The notes: generated from the sequence alone by a model not told the origin. A stretch of 64,000 bases of DNA from Pseudomonas sp. sp1636 (GCF_030376615.1 NZ_JARRAB010000001.1:1-64000); one strand, 5' to 3'. Shown: positions 16,760 through 25,322, numbered from the stretch's first letter. Numbers and translations are program-made.

Positions 16760-19054
16760 TCAGAAGGCCACATTGACCCCGGTGTAGAAGGAGCGGCCCA
16801 TTCCAGGCACCGCGACGCCCCACTCAATGCCATTCATCGACATGGTTCGGCCCTGGGCGGTGTAGGCGCCGCCGGTGGGCTGGTGGTAGAACTTGTCGGC
16901 CAGGTTCTCCACGCCGAAGTCCAGCCGCACCTTGTCCCAGCTGTGGCTGAGGCGCAGGTTGAACAGGGTGTAGCCGGCCGTCTGGATCTCGTTGCGCACC
17001 TCGGAGCCATGGTTCTTCGACTGCACGCTGACCATCTCCAGGCTGTTGCTCCAGCCGCCGAGTTCCTGAGTCAGGGCCAGCGTGGTGTTGAGCGGCATGA
17101 TGTTGTACAGCTCATCGCCGCTATCGCGGTTCTTGCCGTTGCTGTAGTTGACCAGCCCAGTGAACCCCCACTGGCCCAGCGCATTGCTGGCCAGCGGCAT
17201 GCGCCCGGCGACGTCCACGCCGTAGATGCGGGCCGACTGGTTGGCGTACTGCAGCACGTTGAACTGATCCGGGACAATCGTCTTACCCGGCAGGCTCACG
17301 GCATCGATGTAATCGTTGACCCGGGTGTAGAACGGCGTGACCTTGAGCTCGTGGCGGCGGTCGACGCTGTGCCAATCGAAGGTGGCCGAGGCGATGTGCG
17401 CCGCTTCCGGCTTGAGGTCGACGTCGCCGACATAGCCATTGCCGTCGCCGACAAAGTTGTTCATGGTCGCGGCCATGGGCCAGCTGGACCAGGTGTAACG
17501 CTCATACAGGTTGGGCGAACGCACCTTGCGCGCCACGCCGAACTCGATATCCAGGTTGGCGTCGTGGCTGTAATGCGCCAGGGCCGTCAGATCCCAGTTG
17601 TTGTCGTTCTGGCTGCGGTCGCTGGCATTGAAGGCGGCCGCTTCGACGAGTTGCCCGCCGCCCGCGTGACCATAGCCATGCACCTCATCGGCATCGCTGG
17701 CCACATGTTCGTAACGCACGCCCAGCAGGGTCAGCCAGGCCGGGTTGAGCTGCCGCTCCCACTCGCCGAACAGGCCGATGCGATCGCGCTCGCCGTCCTT
17801 GATGTTCTCGAAGGTGTTCGGCCACATGCCGCCACCCGAGGCCGGCCAGAAATCATTGAGGCGATAGCGCTGGTATTCACCGCCGACCCGCAGCAGGTCG
17901 CGTTCGCTCAGGTCGATGCTGGCCTTGACGCTGGCGCCGAGGGTCTTGCCTTCGCTCTCCATCGGCATGCCGGCGGCACAGGTGGGGGAAAGCGGGCTGC
18001 AAGGGCGGGTGTCCGTGCTGCCGGGAATCATCGACTGCATGCCATACCAGAAGCGTTTGTCCGGGCCGAAGTTCATCTCGTGCTCGACTTTCTCGTGATA
18101 GACCTGGGTCTCCAGATCACCCCAATCGAACTGGCTGAGGTAACGCAGGTTGATGCGTTCCTGGGTGTTATCGGTCATGTCCATGCGCTGGTTGGCGAAC
18201 AGTTCCTGCGGTACGTGCTGGTAACCGAGCTTGAGCTCCAGCAGATCCTCGCCCAGCTTGAGCGCCATGCTCAGGTCATGGTTTTCCGTCTCGTAGGCGG
18301 TGGAGGCCACTTCGTCCAGCGGCGAACCGTTGCCGAGCTGGCCGGTGCTGGTGCTGTCCTTGAAGTCGTCGCCGGCCATGTAGTTGTTGGCCTTGCTGTA
18401 GCTGCCGGCATAACGAATGTTGAACACATCGTTGGCATGGGTGGCGGAGAAGTTGCCGCCACGCGCATCGTTATTGCTGCGCAAGAAGGCGCCCACCTCG
18501 CCCTTGTTGATGCTCGCCGCCCCCGGCGCCGCGAACTCGGGCTTGGCGCTATCGGCAATGATGGTGCCACCGATGCTGTCGCCACCGACGCTGACCGGGG
18601 TGATGCCGGCAAACACCTGCAGCTTGCCCAGGTTGCTCGGGTCGATATAGGACAAGGCCGGGTTCATGTGGTTGGGGCAGGAAGACACCAGATCCATGCC
18701 ATCGACCTTGATGCGCAGGCGATCGTCCGCCAGGCCACGGATGACCGGCAGGCTGGAAATACCCCCGGCGCCGTTGAGGCTGACGCCGGGCACGCCGCGC
18801 AGCAGCGAAGCCGTGTCGCTGGTGGCCGGGCTCAGGCTGCGCAGGGCTTGCAGCGAAACCGCGGTGGCGCCGAGCGGCACCTGCTCCCCCTTGATCACGG
18901 CAGCTTCAAGCTGCAGCGCCTCGGCCACAACAGGCTGCGGCGCGGCGTGGCCAGCGTGCAAGTCGGAGTTGGCGGTTTCTACGGCCAGCGCCAGCGGGCT
19001 GAATAAAACCAGCAGGGCGGCACAGGCGCGGGAATCGACACGGGTACGGGACAT
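16760..19054 (-). CDS. oprC: TonB-dependent copper receptor (OprC-like)
   Basis: A 764-residue outer-membrane receptor with a signal peptide (MSRTRV to about residue 24, cleavage after ALA), a plug domain (about 45-190) and a 22-strand barrel ending in Phe (YTGVNVAF). The plug carries SSCPNHMNPALSYIDPSN, the Cys/His/Met signature of TonB copper receptors of the OprC/NosA type, and GGDSIGGTI. It would import copper with TonB energy. MSRTRV is chosen since it begins the signal peptide; the ribosome site is weak. A DUF2946 protein gene lies directly upstream on the same strand, a common pairing in copper loci. Confidence 0.9.
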   Translation of the reverse strand: MSRTRVDSRACAALLVLFSPLALAVETANSDLHAGHAAPQPVVAEALQLEAAVIKGEQVPLGATAVSLQALRSLSPATSDTASLLRGVPGVSLNGAGGISSLPVIRGLADDRLRIKVDGMDLVSSCPNHMNPALSYIDPSNLGKLQVFAGITPVSVGGDSIGGTIIADSAKPEFAAPGAASINKGEVGAFLRSNNDARGGNFSATHANDVFNIRYAGSYSKANNYMAGDDFKDSTSTGQLGNGSPLDEVASTAYETENHDLSMALKLGEDLLELKLGYQHVPQELFANQRMDMTDNTQERINLRYLSQFDWGDLETQVYHEKVEHEMNFGPDKRFWYGMQSMIPGSTDTRPCSPLSPTCAAGMPMESEGKTLGASVKASIDLSERDLLRVGGEYQRYRLNDFWPASGGGMWPNTFENIKDGERDRIGLFGEWERQLNPAWLTLLGVRYEHVASDADEVHGYGHAGGGQLVEAAAFNASDRSQNDNNWDLTALAHYSHDANLDIEFGVARKVRSPNLYERYTWSSWPMAATMNNFVGDGNGYVGDVDLKPEAAHIASATFDWHSVDRRHELKVTPFYTRVNDYIDAVSLPGKTIVPDQFNVLQYANQSARIYGVDVAGRMPLASNALGQWGFTGLVNYSNGKNRDSGDELYNIMPLNTTLALTQELGGWSNSLEMVSVQSKNHGSEVRNEIQTAGYTLFNLRLSHSWDKVRLDFGVENLADKFYHQPTGGAYTAQGRTMSMNGIEWGVAVPGMGRSFYTGVNVAF

Positions 19055-19174
19055 GGGACATTTCTCTAGGCATAGGTGATGAGCACCGCAAGCTGCGCAC
19101 GCGCACCCAAGGGGCGACAGCGCGCGACGGCCAAGCGGCAGACAACAAGGTGGCAACCGGCGGCTGCCGAAGCA

Positions 19175-19534
19175 CTAGGAAATGGGCGGGGCGCGGGTCA
19201 GCGCGCCAGGGAATACGGTGTCGCGGCCTGCCGCCAGCGGCGTCGGCAGCACACTCAGGGGGGGCGGCGCCAGGCAGGGCTGGGCCTGCGCCGCGCTGCC
19301 GGGAACGGCCGGCGAACTCAATAGCAGGGTGCAATAGCCGCACTTGGCCCAATCCAGCTCATGGCCGACGCTTGGCGACTGCTCATGCTCGCCGCTGCAG
19401 GCCAGCTCGTTGCGCCAGCTCGACTCGCGGCCGCCCTGGTTCAACCCCTGCCCCAGCAACGGCCCGACCAGCAGCAACAGCATGGCCAACAGGCCAAGCC
19501 GGCTACAGTGACGAACAAGCTGCGAATGAGACAA
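19175..19534 (-). CDS. DUF2946 family protein
   Basis: A 119-residue protein with an N-terminal hydrophobic segment (about residues 13-30) and a downstream CSGEHEQSP and KCGYCTLL region with three cysteines and two histidines, the DUF2946 layout. These proteins sit beside TonB copper receptors and are thought to be exported metal-related proteins of unknown role. The start is an in-frame TTG without a good ribosome site; an ATG inside the hydrophobic segment is the alternative. It precedes the oprC-like gene by 120 bases and is probably co-transcribed with it. Confidence 0.75.
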   Translation of the reverse strand: MSHSQLVRHCSRLGLLAMLLLLVGPLLGQGLNQGGRESSWRNELACSGEHEQSPSVGHELDWAKCGYCTLLLSSPAVPGSAAQAQPCLAPPPLSVLPTPLAAGRDTVFPGALTRAPPIS

Positions 19535-19792
19535 GGGCGTTATCCATAGTGAGCAAGCGCACGCATGCTAACGCAAAGCAACGCCCACCCTGACTGGGGC
19601 AGAAGGTCGCAGCCAGCCGCCCCAGCCTCCGTCGCCAAGCCCGCGCTGCAGCCGCACCAGCCCCTGCCCAGTCCCCGCCGAAGCCCGTCGGGCGGGCGTT
19701 CGCCAGCGTTGCGCCGGCCTCGCAGGCACGGCCAGGCATGCCGTAAGATGGCCATGGCCGTCACCAAAAAACCTGAACGCAAGCTCAAGTTA

Positions 19793-19806
19793 CTGATCCA
19801 TATCAG
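19793..19806. promoter_or_regulatory. Perfect FNR/ANR-like dyad upstream of the GGDEF gene
   Basis: CTGATCCATATCAG is a perfect 5+4+5 dyad and differs from the ANR consensus TTGAT-N4-ATCAA only in the outermost base of each half. It lies about 83 bases upstream of the diguanylate cyclase start. The rest of 19535-19888 shows no gene. Confidence 0.35.
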
Positions 19807-19888
19807 GGTTTAGCCAGATTTGCGCCGGCACACTGGCAATCTGCCAGTTATAAAATGCAGCCCCCTTTACCAGGCCAGAGAAACAACC

Positions 19889-21058
19889 ATGAGATCCGCC
19901 TTCGAGCCCTTGATCCGCTGCCTGGCGACCCTGCTACCGGGGGAATTGCGCCCCAGCGAACTGCCGCAGCTGCTCACGCCCCGACAGCACTCGCTGCTCC
20001 TCAACCAGCGCCGGGCCACCATGATCGTCAACCGCGTGCGGCTGTTCGCCTTCCTGTTTGCCGTGCTCACCCCCCTGTGGGCCGTGATCGACATCATGGT
20101 CTTCGACTTCTCCCTGTGGGCCGGGCTGGCGTTGTTCCGCATCCTGGCCAGCGGCGCCTTCGTCTGCCTGCTGCTGTTCTACCGACCCAGCGGCAACCTG
20201 TTCGAAGCCTACCGCGCCATCACCCTGCTGTTCGCCATCCCCACGCTGTTCTACGTGGCCTCGCACACCCTGCTCGGCAGCCATCAGCTCACCGAGTTTT
20301 CCGCGGCGGCGGCCACCGGCTATGCCTTCCTGCCCTTCGTGCTGATGGCCGGGCTGTCCATCTTCCCCCTCAGCCTGAAGGAGAATCTGGCCCTGGCCAG
20401 CCTGTTGCTGTTGGCCCAGGGCTTGGCCGGTTATCTGGGTTGGTCGACCCTCAACTGGCCCTCCTTCGCCGGCGGCTTCTGGCTGCTGATCCTGATTGCC
20501 GGGGTCACCGCCCTGGCCAGCATGAGCCAGCTGGCGTTCATGATCGCCCTGCTGCGCCAAGCCATTCACGACCCACTGACCGGCATGCTCTCGCGCGGCA
20601 GCGGCGAGGAGATCCTCGGCCTGCACTGGAGCGGCGCGCAGCGCAACAACAGCTACCTGAGCCTGGCCTTCATCGACCTCGATCACTTCAAGGCGGTCAA
20701 CGACAACTTCGGCCATGAAGCCGGCGACCGCACCCTCTGCGCCTTCGCCGCCCACCTGCAGAGCAACCTGCGCGACGCCGACAGCCTGCTGCGCTGGGGT
20801 GGCGAAGAGTTCCTTCTGATCATGCCCAACACCGACATGGCCCAGGCCGACCAGGCTCTGCAGCGCCTGATGCAGCACGGCCTGGGCAACCGCCCGGACG
20901 GCAGCCCGCTGACCGCCAGCATCGGCCTGGCCGAGCGCCGCCATGACCAGGCGTCCAACTGCCACGAGCTACTGGAGCTGGCCGACCGGCGCATGTACCT
21001 GGCCAAACAAGGCGGACGCAACCAGATATGCGACCACAACGCCGCCGCGCCGGCGTAG
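19889..21058 (+). CDS. Membrane diguanylate cyclase (GGDEF)
   Basis: A 389-residue protein with an N-terminal membrane part of about six segments (residues 50-220) and a C-terminal GGDEF domain. The active site reads WGGEEF, the metal-binding IDLDHFKAVND segment is intact, and an inhibitory RxxD site (RDAD) lies five residues before GGEEF. It should therefore make cyclic di-GMP and be feedback-inhibited. MRSAFEPLIR is chosen as start; the ribosome site AGAG is moderate, and the frame is open a further 23 codons. It appears monocistronic. Confidence 0.9.
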   Translation: MRSAFEPLIRCLATLLPGELRPSELPQLLTPRQHSLLLNQRRATMIVNRVRLFAFLFAVLTPLWAVIDIMVFDFSLWAGLALFRILASGAFVCLLLFYRPSGNLFEAYRAITLLFAIPTLFYVASHTLLGSHQLTEFSAAAATGYAFLPFVLMAGLSIFPLSLKENLALASLLLLAQGLAGYLGWSTLNWPSFAGGFWLLILIAGVTALASMSQLAFMIALLRQAIHDPLTGMLSRGSGEEILGLHWSGAQRNNSYLSLAFIDLDHFKAVNDNFGHEAGDRTLCAFAAHLQSNLRDADSLLRWGGEEFLLIMPNTDMAQADQALQRLMQHGLGNRPDGSPLTASIGLAERRHDQASNCHELLELADRRMYLAKQGGRNQICDHNAAAPA

Positions 21059-21199
21059 CGGTGCGACCTGCAAAGCGGCGGCCAATAACCCTGAAAGGCC
21101 CATTGCCTGGCCGAGCGAGCACAGGCGACTGACGCGCCGGCGCAGGCCTCAGGGTGGTGAAGCCATAGAGCGGCGCCGCGAGTGTGTTTTCAGCGCTTC

Positions 21200-21631
21200 T
21201 CAGTCCAGCGCTTCATCGTCGCGGATGAGGGTGTAGTGGCGACCCTGCTCGGCGTCGCTGTAGTCGTGCACAAAGAACATCACCACCTCGCCCAGCCCCG
21301 GCATGGTCGCCACATAATCGCCGACGTCAGCCACGAAGAAACCGGCCGCATCGGGCTTGGCCTCGCACTCGATATAGGCAGTGACGAACAACTCGGGCTC
21401 GACATCGCCGAAGAACTCGGCACGCTCGAACTCGTCCCATTCGCCAGGCGCCTGGAACGCACCGCTGAAGAGAATCTTGGCATCGCCGAGATCCAGTTCT
21501 TCCGCATCGGGATCCTCGTCATCCGGCCGGTAGACCGTGCAGTCCTGGGCGTCCGGGTTGCCGAGTATGGCCAGGCGGGCAGCCAGGCGCTGTTGGGGTT
21601 CGATCTGGGGCACGTGGATCTCCGCTGTCAC
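21200..21631 (-). CDS. Conserved hypothetical acidic protein
   Basis: A 143-residue protein rich in Asp and Glu (for example PDDEDPDAEELDLGDA near 36-51) with no signal or membrane segment. I do not recognise a family domain. The GTG start shares its first base with the TAG stop of the upstream methyltransferase gene, so translation is coupled. It is probably a small cytoplasmic protein made with the methyltransferase. Confidence 0.75.
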   Translation of the reverse strand: MTAEIHVPQIEPQQRLAARLAILGNPDAQDCTVYRPDDEDPDAEELDLGDAKILFSGAFQAPGEWDEFERAEFFGDVEPELFVTAYIECEAKPDAAGFFVADVGDYVATMPGLGEVVMFFVHDYSDAEQGRHYTLIRDDEALD

Positions 21632-22584
21632 TACAAGGGGCTGCCAGTGTGGCGGCTAAAGACCAGGGCTTTCAAGCCGCCGTCGGGCTGGATGTCGGCG
21701 AACTCCGGCGGGTTGTCCAGGCGCTGGACAAACCTCAGGCTCGGCGCCTCACTGGCCATGCCCTCGAGCAAAAACTCAGGGCCGACCTCCGGATCGTTCA
21801 CGCAGGCCAGCACCACGCCTTCTGCGCCGAGCAACTCAGGCAGGCGGCGCAGGACTTTTCGATAATCCTGGGTCAGGACAAAACTGCCTTTCTGGAAAGA
21901 AGGCGGGTCGATGATGACCAGGTCATAAGGGCCGCACTTTCTGACCTTGCCCCAGGATTTGAATAAATCATGGTCCAGAAAACTCACCCGACTGAGGTCA
22001 TGCCCATTCAGGCGGTGATTGTCCCGCCCTCGGCTGAGGGCCGCCCTGGCCATATCCAGGTTCAGCACATGTTCGGCGCCTCCGGCAATCGCGGCGACCG
22101 AGAAGCCGCAGGTGTAGGCGAACAGATTGAGCACCCGCTTGCCCCGGGCCTGGGCTTGCACCCAGCGGCGGCCGTAGCGCATGTCCAGGAACAAGCCGCT
22201 GTTCTGCTTCTTGCCCAGATCCAGCTGGTAACGCAGGCCATGCTCGCTGATCAGCCATGCATCGCGCACCTCGCCGAGCAGCCACTCGGTCGCGCTATCC
22301 GGCAAGTAGCGGTGTTGCAGCAGCAGGCTGTGCGCCTGGCTGTCCAGCCAGACGGGCGACTGGGTCAGCGCCATGAGCATGTGTTTTAGCCCAGCCAACT
22401 GCGCCGGCTCCGGCTCGCGGAACAGCGACACCAGCAGCAGCCCCTGCAACCAGTCGACCGTGATCTGCTCAAGCCCCGGCCAGCGGCGTCCGCGGCCGTG
22501 GAACAGGCGTCTGCTTTCGTCGGGAGCGGGGCTTAGCGAGGCGAGCAACTGCTGCTGCAGGGTAGCGATGGCGTCTGAGTTCAT
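21631..22584 (-). CDS. Class I SAM-dependent RNA methyltransferase (RlmK-like)
   Basis: A 317-residue methyltransferase. VLNLFAYTCGFSVAAIAGGA near residues 150-169 is the SAM-binding region, and VIIDPPSFQKG near 224-234 is the catalytic NPPY-like motif of the RlmI/RlmK (SAM_MT) group. Such enzymes methylate 23S rRNA; whether this one makes m7G or m5C is not clear, and it lacks the PUA and THUMP domains of the larger members. It is followed with a one-base overlap by an acidic hypothetical protein. Confidence 0.8.
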   Translation of the reverse strand: MNSDAIATLQQQLLASLSPAPDESRRLFHGRGRRWPGLEQITVDWLQGLLLVSLFREPEPAQLAGLKHMLMALTQSPVWLDSQAHSLLLQHRYLPDSATEWLLGEVRDAWLISEHGLRYQLDLGKKQNSGLFLDMRYGRRWVQAQARGKRVLNLFAYTCGFSVAAIAGGAEHVLNLDMARAALSRGRDNHRLNGHDLSRVSFLDHDLFKSWGKVRKCGPYDLVIIDPPSFQKGSFVLTQDYRKVLRRLPELLGAEGVVLACVNDPEVGPEFLLEGMASEAPSLRFVQRLDNPPEFADIQPDGGLKALVFSRHTGSPL

Positions 22585-22618
22585 GGGGGCTTTATCAGGT
22601 GGGCATTGCGCTGCATTT

Positions 22619-22657
22619 TAACAGGCCGTCGGGAAACTACCTGCGTTGCCGATGCTG
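22619..22657 (-). repeat. TA-bounded palindromic element, copy F (one half)
   Basis: TAACAGGCCGTCGGGAAAC then TACCTGCGTTGCCGAT is a degenerate copy of the right end of the 89-bp element in inverted orientation. The other half is lost. It adjoins the decayed RAYT fragment. Confidence 0.6.
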
Positions 22658-22699
22658 CGTTAGATCAATGGGCTCAGTGTCATTGACTCTCAACTTCCC

Positions 22700-22848
22700 G
22701 ATACCCCGCAGACTTTCTGTCCCCCCTGGGCAATCGCCCGCCGCCTGTCTTGGCTTCGATTTTGGCCTTGAACCGATCATCGCCCAAAACCCACGCCTTG
22801 TTCGTGGCCTCACGGATTACAGTCACTTCCCGCTCCGGCGCTCTATCC
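22700..22848 (-). pseudogene. C-terminal remnant of a REP-associated tyrosine transposase (RAYT)
   Basis: Translation of the minus strand gives EVTVIREATNKAWVLGDDRF followed by KAKIEAKTGG and a proline/arginine-rich end. This matches the conserved C-terminal tail of RAYT/TnpA-REP proteins (IREATNKGWVLGSERF-type). The catalytic HUH domain is missing, and no start is present. RAYT proteins mobilise REP sequences, so a relic next to a short palindromic element is telling. It lies in the 22585-22998 gap, where no other gene is seen. Confidence 0.6.
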
Positions 22849-22973
22849 AAAAACAGTGGCCGGCAGGCACTCTGCCCCCTCCACTTCCGTGTTGCCTAGC
22901 TAAAATCAATGACTCTGACTCCATTGATTTAAAAGGAAAGCTTTGCTCAGTACTTGTGGGAGAGCCTATATAC

Positions 22974-23310
22974 AGTTGTTATGTGTTGCGTGCAACTATT
23001 AACCGGAACCAACTAGCTTTGCGATTATTATGCCGAGTGCCAAAAGTGAGAAAATTCCGACCATGGATACTAAGAAATTGGTTAGGTAGGTGGAATTCTC
23101 GCGCTCAGTAATAGGTGTTCTTGGTAGTTTTCCGAGAGTAATTAGGCGGCATACAGGCCAACCTACATACCAAGCAATTTCCTCGAAGCAAAACTCCCAA
23201 ATTAGCCAGATTAAAGATCTGACTACGAGCCCAATGATACGTAGTAATCCTTTCAATGCACCTTCGGCTAAATCTTCCAAGCGCCTTACTCCTTAAGACA
23301 CATAACGACT
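22974..23310. repeat. Inverted repeats flanking a low-GC gene
   Basis: AGTTGTTATGTGT at 22974-22986 and ACACATAACGACT at 23298-23310 are inverted copies with one mismatch, enclosing the small gene at 22999-23280. Base composition is clearly lower in GC than the surroundings. The arrangement suggests a transferred cassette. Integron attC identity is not established. Confidence 0.5.
22999..23280 (-). CDS. Small low-GC membrane protein, function unknown
   Basis: A 93-residue protein with two hydrophobic segments (about residues 10-33, LLRIIGLVVRSLIWLIW, and 69-90, LVSMVGIFSLLALGIIIAKL) and a short charged linker. It starts with TTG, supported by a strong AAGGAG site 8 bases upstream. Codon use is AT-rich compared with neighbours. 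I recognise no family. Its enclosure by inverted repeats and its composition point to recent transfer. It could be a membrane-active small protein; that is speculation. Confidence 0.6.
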   Translation of the reverse strand: MEDLAEGALKGLLRIIGLVVRSLIWLIWEFCFEEIAWYVGWPVCRLITLGKLPRTPITERENSTYLTNFLVSMVGIFSLLALGIIIAKLVGSG

Positions 23311-23315
23311 ATTGG

Positions 23316-23355
23316 ACGACATTACTGTCGCATTTAAACACGACAGTAATGTCGT
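23316..23355. repeat. Perfect 15-bp inverted repeat
   Basis: ACGACATTACTGTCG at 23316-23330 and CGACAGTAATGTCGT at 23341-23355 form a perfect palindrome with a 10-base spacer, just upstream of the low-GC gene. It may be an operator or a recombination site. There is no T tail. The remaining part of 23281-23637 shows nothing else I can support. Confidence 0.6.
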
Positions 23356-23637
23356 ATAACGTTCCTTGTCCTCCCGTAAGCCTTGTCTAGCTTGGAGGGG
23401 GGTCGCAGCAAACGCGACCTAGCCCAGTCAGTCTGTCCATCACCCCATTGGCGCGAGTCATGCCAGGCTGGCGATTTCTTGCGCGCCCCTCTAACCGAGT
23501 CGCGGCAAGCATTGCTCTGGGCATTGGTGCTGGGCCGGCGATTAGCCGTGCTGGGTATCGTTGCGCTCGACGCCCGCCTACATAGCGGCGAAGCCCGTCA
23601 GACCGGGTGTTGCTCGCACCGGCGGCGCAGGCGCCCA

Positions 23638-23979
23638 TCAATCGTCCCGGGTCAGCACTTCCAGCAGTTCGATCTCGAAGATCAGGTTGGAGTGGGGCTT
23701 GATATGGGCGCCGAATTCTCTTTCGCCGTAGCCGAGGTGGGCCGGGACGAAGAGTTTGCGTTTGCCGCCGACTCGCATGCCCATCAGGCCTTGATCCCAG
23801 CCTTTGATCACGCGGCCGGTGCCGATCACGCACTGGAAGGGTTTGCCGCGGTCGTAGGAGGAGTCGAACTTGCTGCCGTCTTCGAGAAAGCCGTTGTACT
23901 GGGTGGTGATCAAGGCACCTTTAACCACGGCCTTGCCCTCGCCCACCTGAATATCTTCGATCTTTAATTCGCGGCTCAT
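23638..23979 (-). CDS. FKBP-type peptidyl-prolyl cis-trans isomerase
   Basis: A 113-residue single-domain FKBP. Visible are TTQYNGFLEDGSKFDSSYDR near 25-44, IGTGRVIKGWDQGLMGMRVG near 52-71 and GYGEREFG, all standard active-site segments. No signal peptide is present, so it acts in the cytoplasm on protein folding. GGAGGCGAG lies upstream of the ATG. It appears to stand alone. Confidence 0.9.
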   Translation of the reverse strand: MSRELKIEDIQVGEGKAVVKGALITTQYNGFLEDGSKFDSSYDRGKPFQCVIGTGRVIKGWDQGLMGMRVGGKRKLFVPAHLGYGEREFGAHIKPHSNLIFEIELLEVLTRDD

Positions 23980-24170
23980 CGCTCGCCTCCTTTGTCCGGC
24001 CTGGTAAACGAGTTTAATCCAGTCGGCGTAAGTGCGCTGTTGCCGGCTGCAATACCGCCAGACGAGCGGCCAGCCCGGCCGGCTCTGGCGCTGTTAGCGG
24101 GGCCGCCCAAAAGCACCGCGCCGGGTCGGCCTTCCTACACAGAAACACAGCACCTGCTTTGCCTGCCTGA

Positions 24171-24473
24171 CTATTGCGCACGCTGCGCCAGTGACAACTC
24201 GCGCACATTGCTCGGCCGCTGGGCGAGAAAACGGGTGCAGCTGACGCGCAGGAAGGAGGCGAAATTCACCACTTCGCCGCGGTAGTCCATGACCTCGTCG
24301 TAGAGCTTGCTGATCAGTTGGTTGGTGGTCATGCCGTCGACCGCGGCGATCTCGGCGAGGATGTCCCAGAACTGGTTTTCCAGGCGCAGGGTGGTGACCA
24401 CGCCGCGGATGCGCAGCGAGCGCGAGCGCGATTCGTAGAGAATCGGGTCGGCTTTGACGTAGAGCTCGCACAT
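24171..24473 (-). CDS. Ribbon-helix-helix domain protein
   Basis: A 100-residue protein. Residues 19-65 (RSLRIRGVVTTLRLENQFWD, then a helix with MTTNQLISKLYDEV) have the beta-strand plus two-helix layout of the RHH_4 family, found in many pseudomonads and often poorly annotated. It may bind DNA as a dimer. It lies downstream of the DJ-1 family gene, separated by a strong hairpin, so it probably has its own promoter. Confidence 0.8.
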   Translation of the reverse strand: MCELYVKADPILYESRSRSLRIRGVVTTLRLENQFWDILAEIAAVDGMTTNQLISKLYDEVMDYRGEVVNFASFLRVSCTRFLAQRPSNVRELSLAQRAQ

Positions 24474-24509
24474 GGGCGTCTTGCCTCGATCGGGGAGCGG
24501 CTAATAGCA

Positions 24510-24543
24510 CCGGGCAAGCGCCAGTACATCGGCGCTTGCCCGG
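24510..24543 (-). terminator. Strong hairpin after the DJ-1 family gene
   Basis: CCGGGCAAGCGCC pairs perfectly with GGCGCTTGCCCGG over an 8-base loop, 9 bases beyond the DJ-1 family gene stop. It lacks a clear T run, so it may act as a weak terminator or a stabilising 3' hairpin. Confidence 0.55.
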
Positions 24544-24551
24544 TCGCCAGT

Positions 24552-25133
24552 CTACAGGCTGATCCGGGTGCCCAGCAGCTTGAGGAAAGCGGCCAGCCAG
24601 GCCGGGTGCGCGGGCCAGGCCGGGGCGGTGACCAGGTTGCCCTGGACATGGGCCTGATCCACGGCGATCGCCATGTAGCGGCCACCGGCCAGCTGCACTT
24701 CCGGCCCGCAGGCCGGGTAGGCGCTGCATTCACGGCCGTCGAGCACACCGGCGGCGGCCAGCAGTTGGGCGCCATGGCAGACCGCGGCGATGGGCTTGTT
24801 GGCTGTATTGAAGGCCTGCACCAGGGCCAGCACCTCGGCATGCAGGCGCAGGTATTCCGGGGCGCGGCCGCCGGGAATCAGCAGGGCGTCGTAATCGTCG
24901 GCCTTGACCAGGCTGAAGTCGAAGTTGAGGGCGAAGTTGTGCCCGGGCTTTTCGCTGTAGGTCTGCTCGCCTTCGAAGTCGTGGATGGCGGTGCGCACGG
25001 TTTGCCCGGCGTTCTTGTCCGGGCAGACCGCATGCACGCTGTGGCCCACCATCTGCAAGGCCTGGAACGGCACCATCACTTCGTAGTCTTCGACGTAGTC
25101 GCCGACCAGCATCAGAATCTTTTTCGCAGCCAT
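24552..25133 (-). CDS. DJ-1/PfpI family protein
   Basis: A 193-residue protein of the DJ-1/PfpI superfamily. The nucleophile elbow [15 protein letters not shown] near residues 111-125 contains the reactive Cys followed by His, and [11 protein letters not shown] precedes it. The family includes deglycase/glyoxalase-like and stress proteins; the role here is not fixed. [12 protein letters not shown] is chosen because AGGAG lies about 9 bases upstream and it begins the first strand; a longer frame upstream looks non-coding. Confidence 0.88.
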   Translation of the reverse strand: MAAKKILMLVGDYVEDYEVMVPFQALQMVGHSVHAVCPDKNAGQTVRTAIHDFEGEQTYSEKPGHNFALNFDFSLVKADDYDALLIPGGRAPEYLRLHAEVLALVQAFNTANKPIAAVCHGAQLLAAAGVLDGRECSAYPACGPEVQLAGGRYMAIAVDQAHVQGNLVTAPAWPAHPAWLAAFLKLLGTRISL

Positions 25134-25264
25134 GAGCGTTCTCCTGTAACGGGTTGGGGGAGCCAAAGCAGTATCCGCCCCCCGTTCAGTACACAGGTAA
25201 TAGCCTAGAACTACATCGCAGAGAAACATGCCCGCATGTCGGGCGGCCAAGCCAAAGTGCAACC

Positions 25265-25322
25265 TAGCAGGCCGTTGAAGAACGTAGGCGAGACAGCCGA
25301 GCCTGTTTTCAACGGCCGGCTA
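25265..25322 (+). repeat. TA-bounded palindromic element, copy B (internally deleted)
   Basis: 58 bp, from TAGCAGGCCGTTGAAGAAC to TTTTCAACGGCCGGCTA. It matches copy A but lacks about 28 interior bases. Its right-hand CTA is the TAG stop codon of the phospholipase-D-type gene on the minus strand. Confidence 0.7.

Noticed and set aside
16883..19006. 707-residue plus-strand frame opposite the copper receptor gene
   Set aside because: Antisense to an intact TonB receptor, with repetitive low-information composition.
22974..23310. Integron attC sites around the low-GC gene
   Set aside because: The flanking repeats lack clear RYYYAAC/GTTRRRY core pairs, and no integrase gene is present. Left as an inverted-repeat cassette only.
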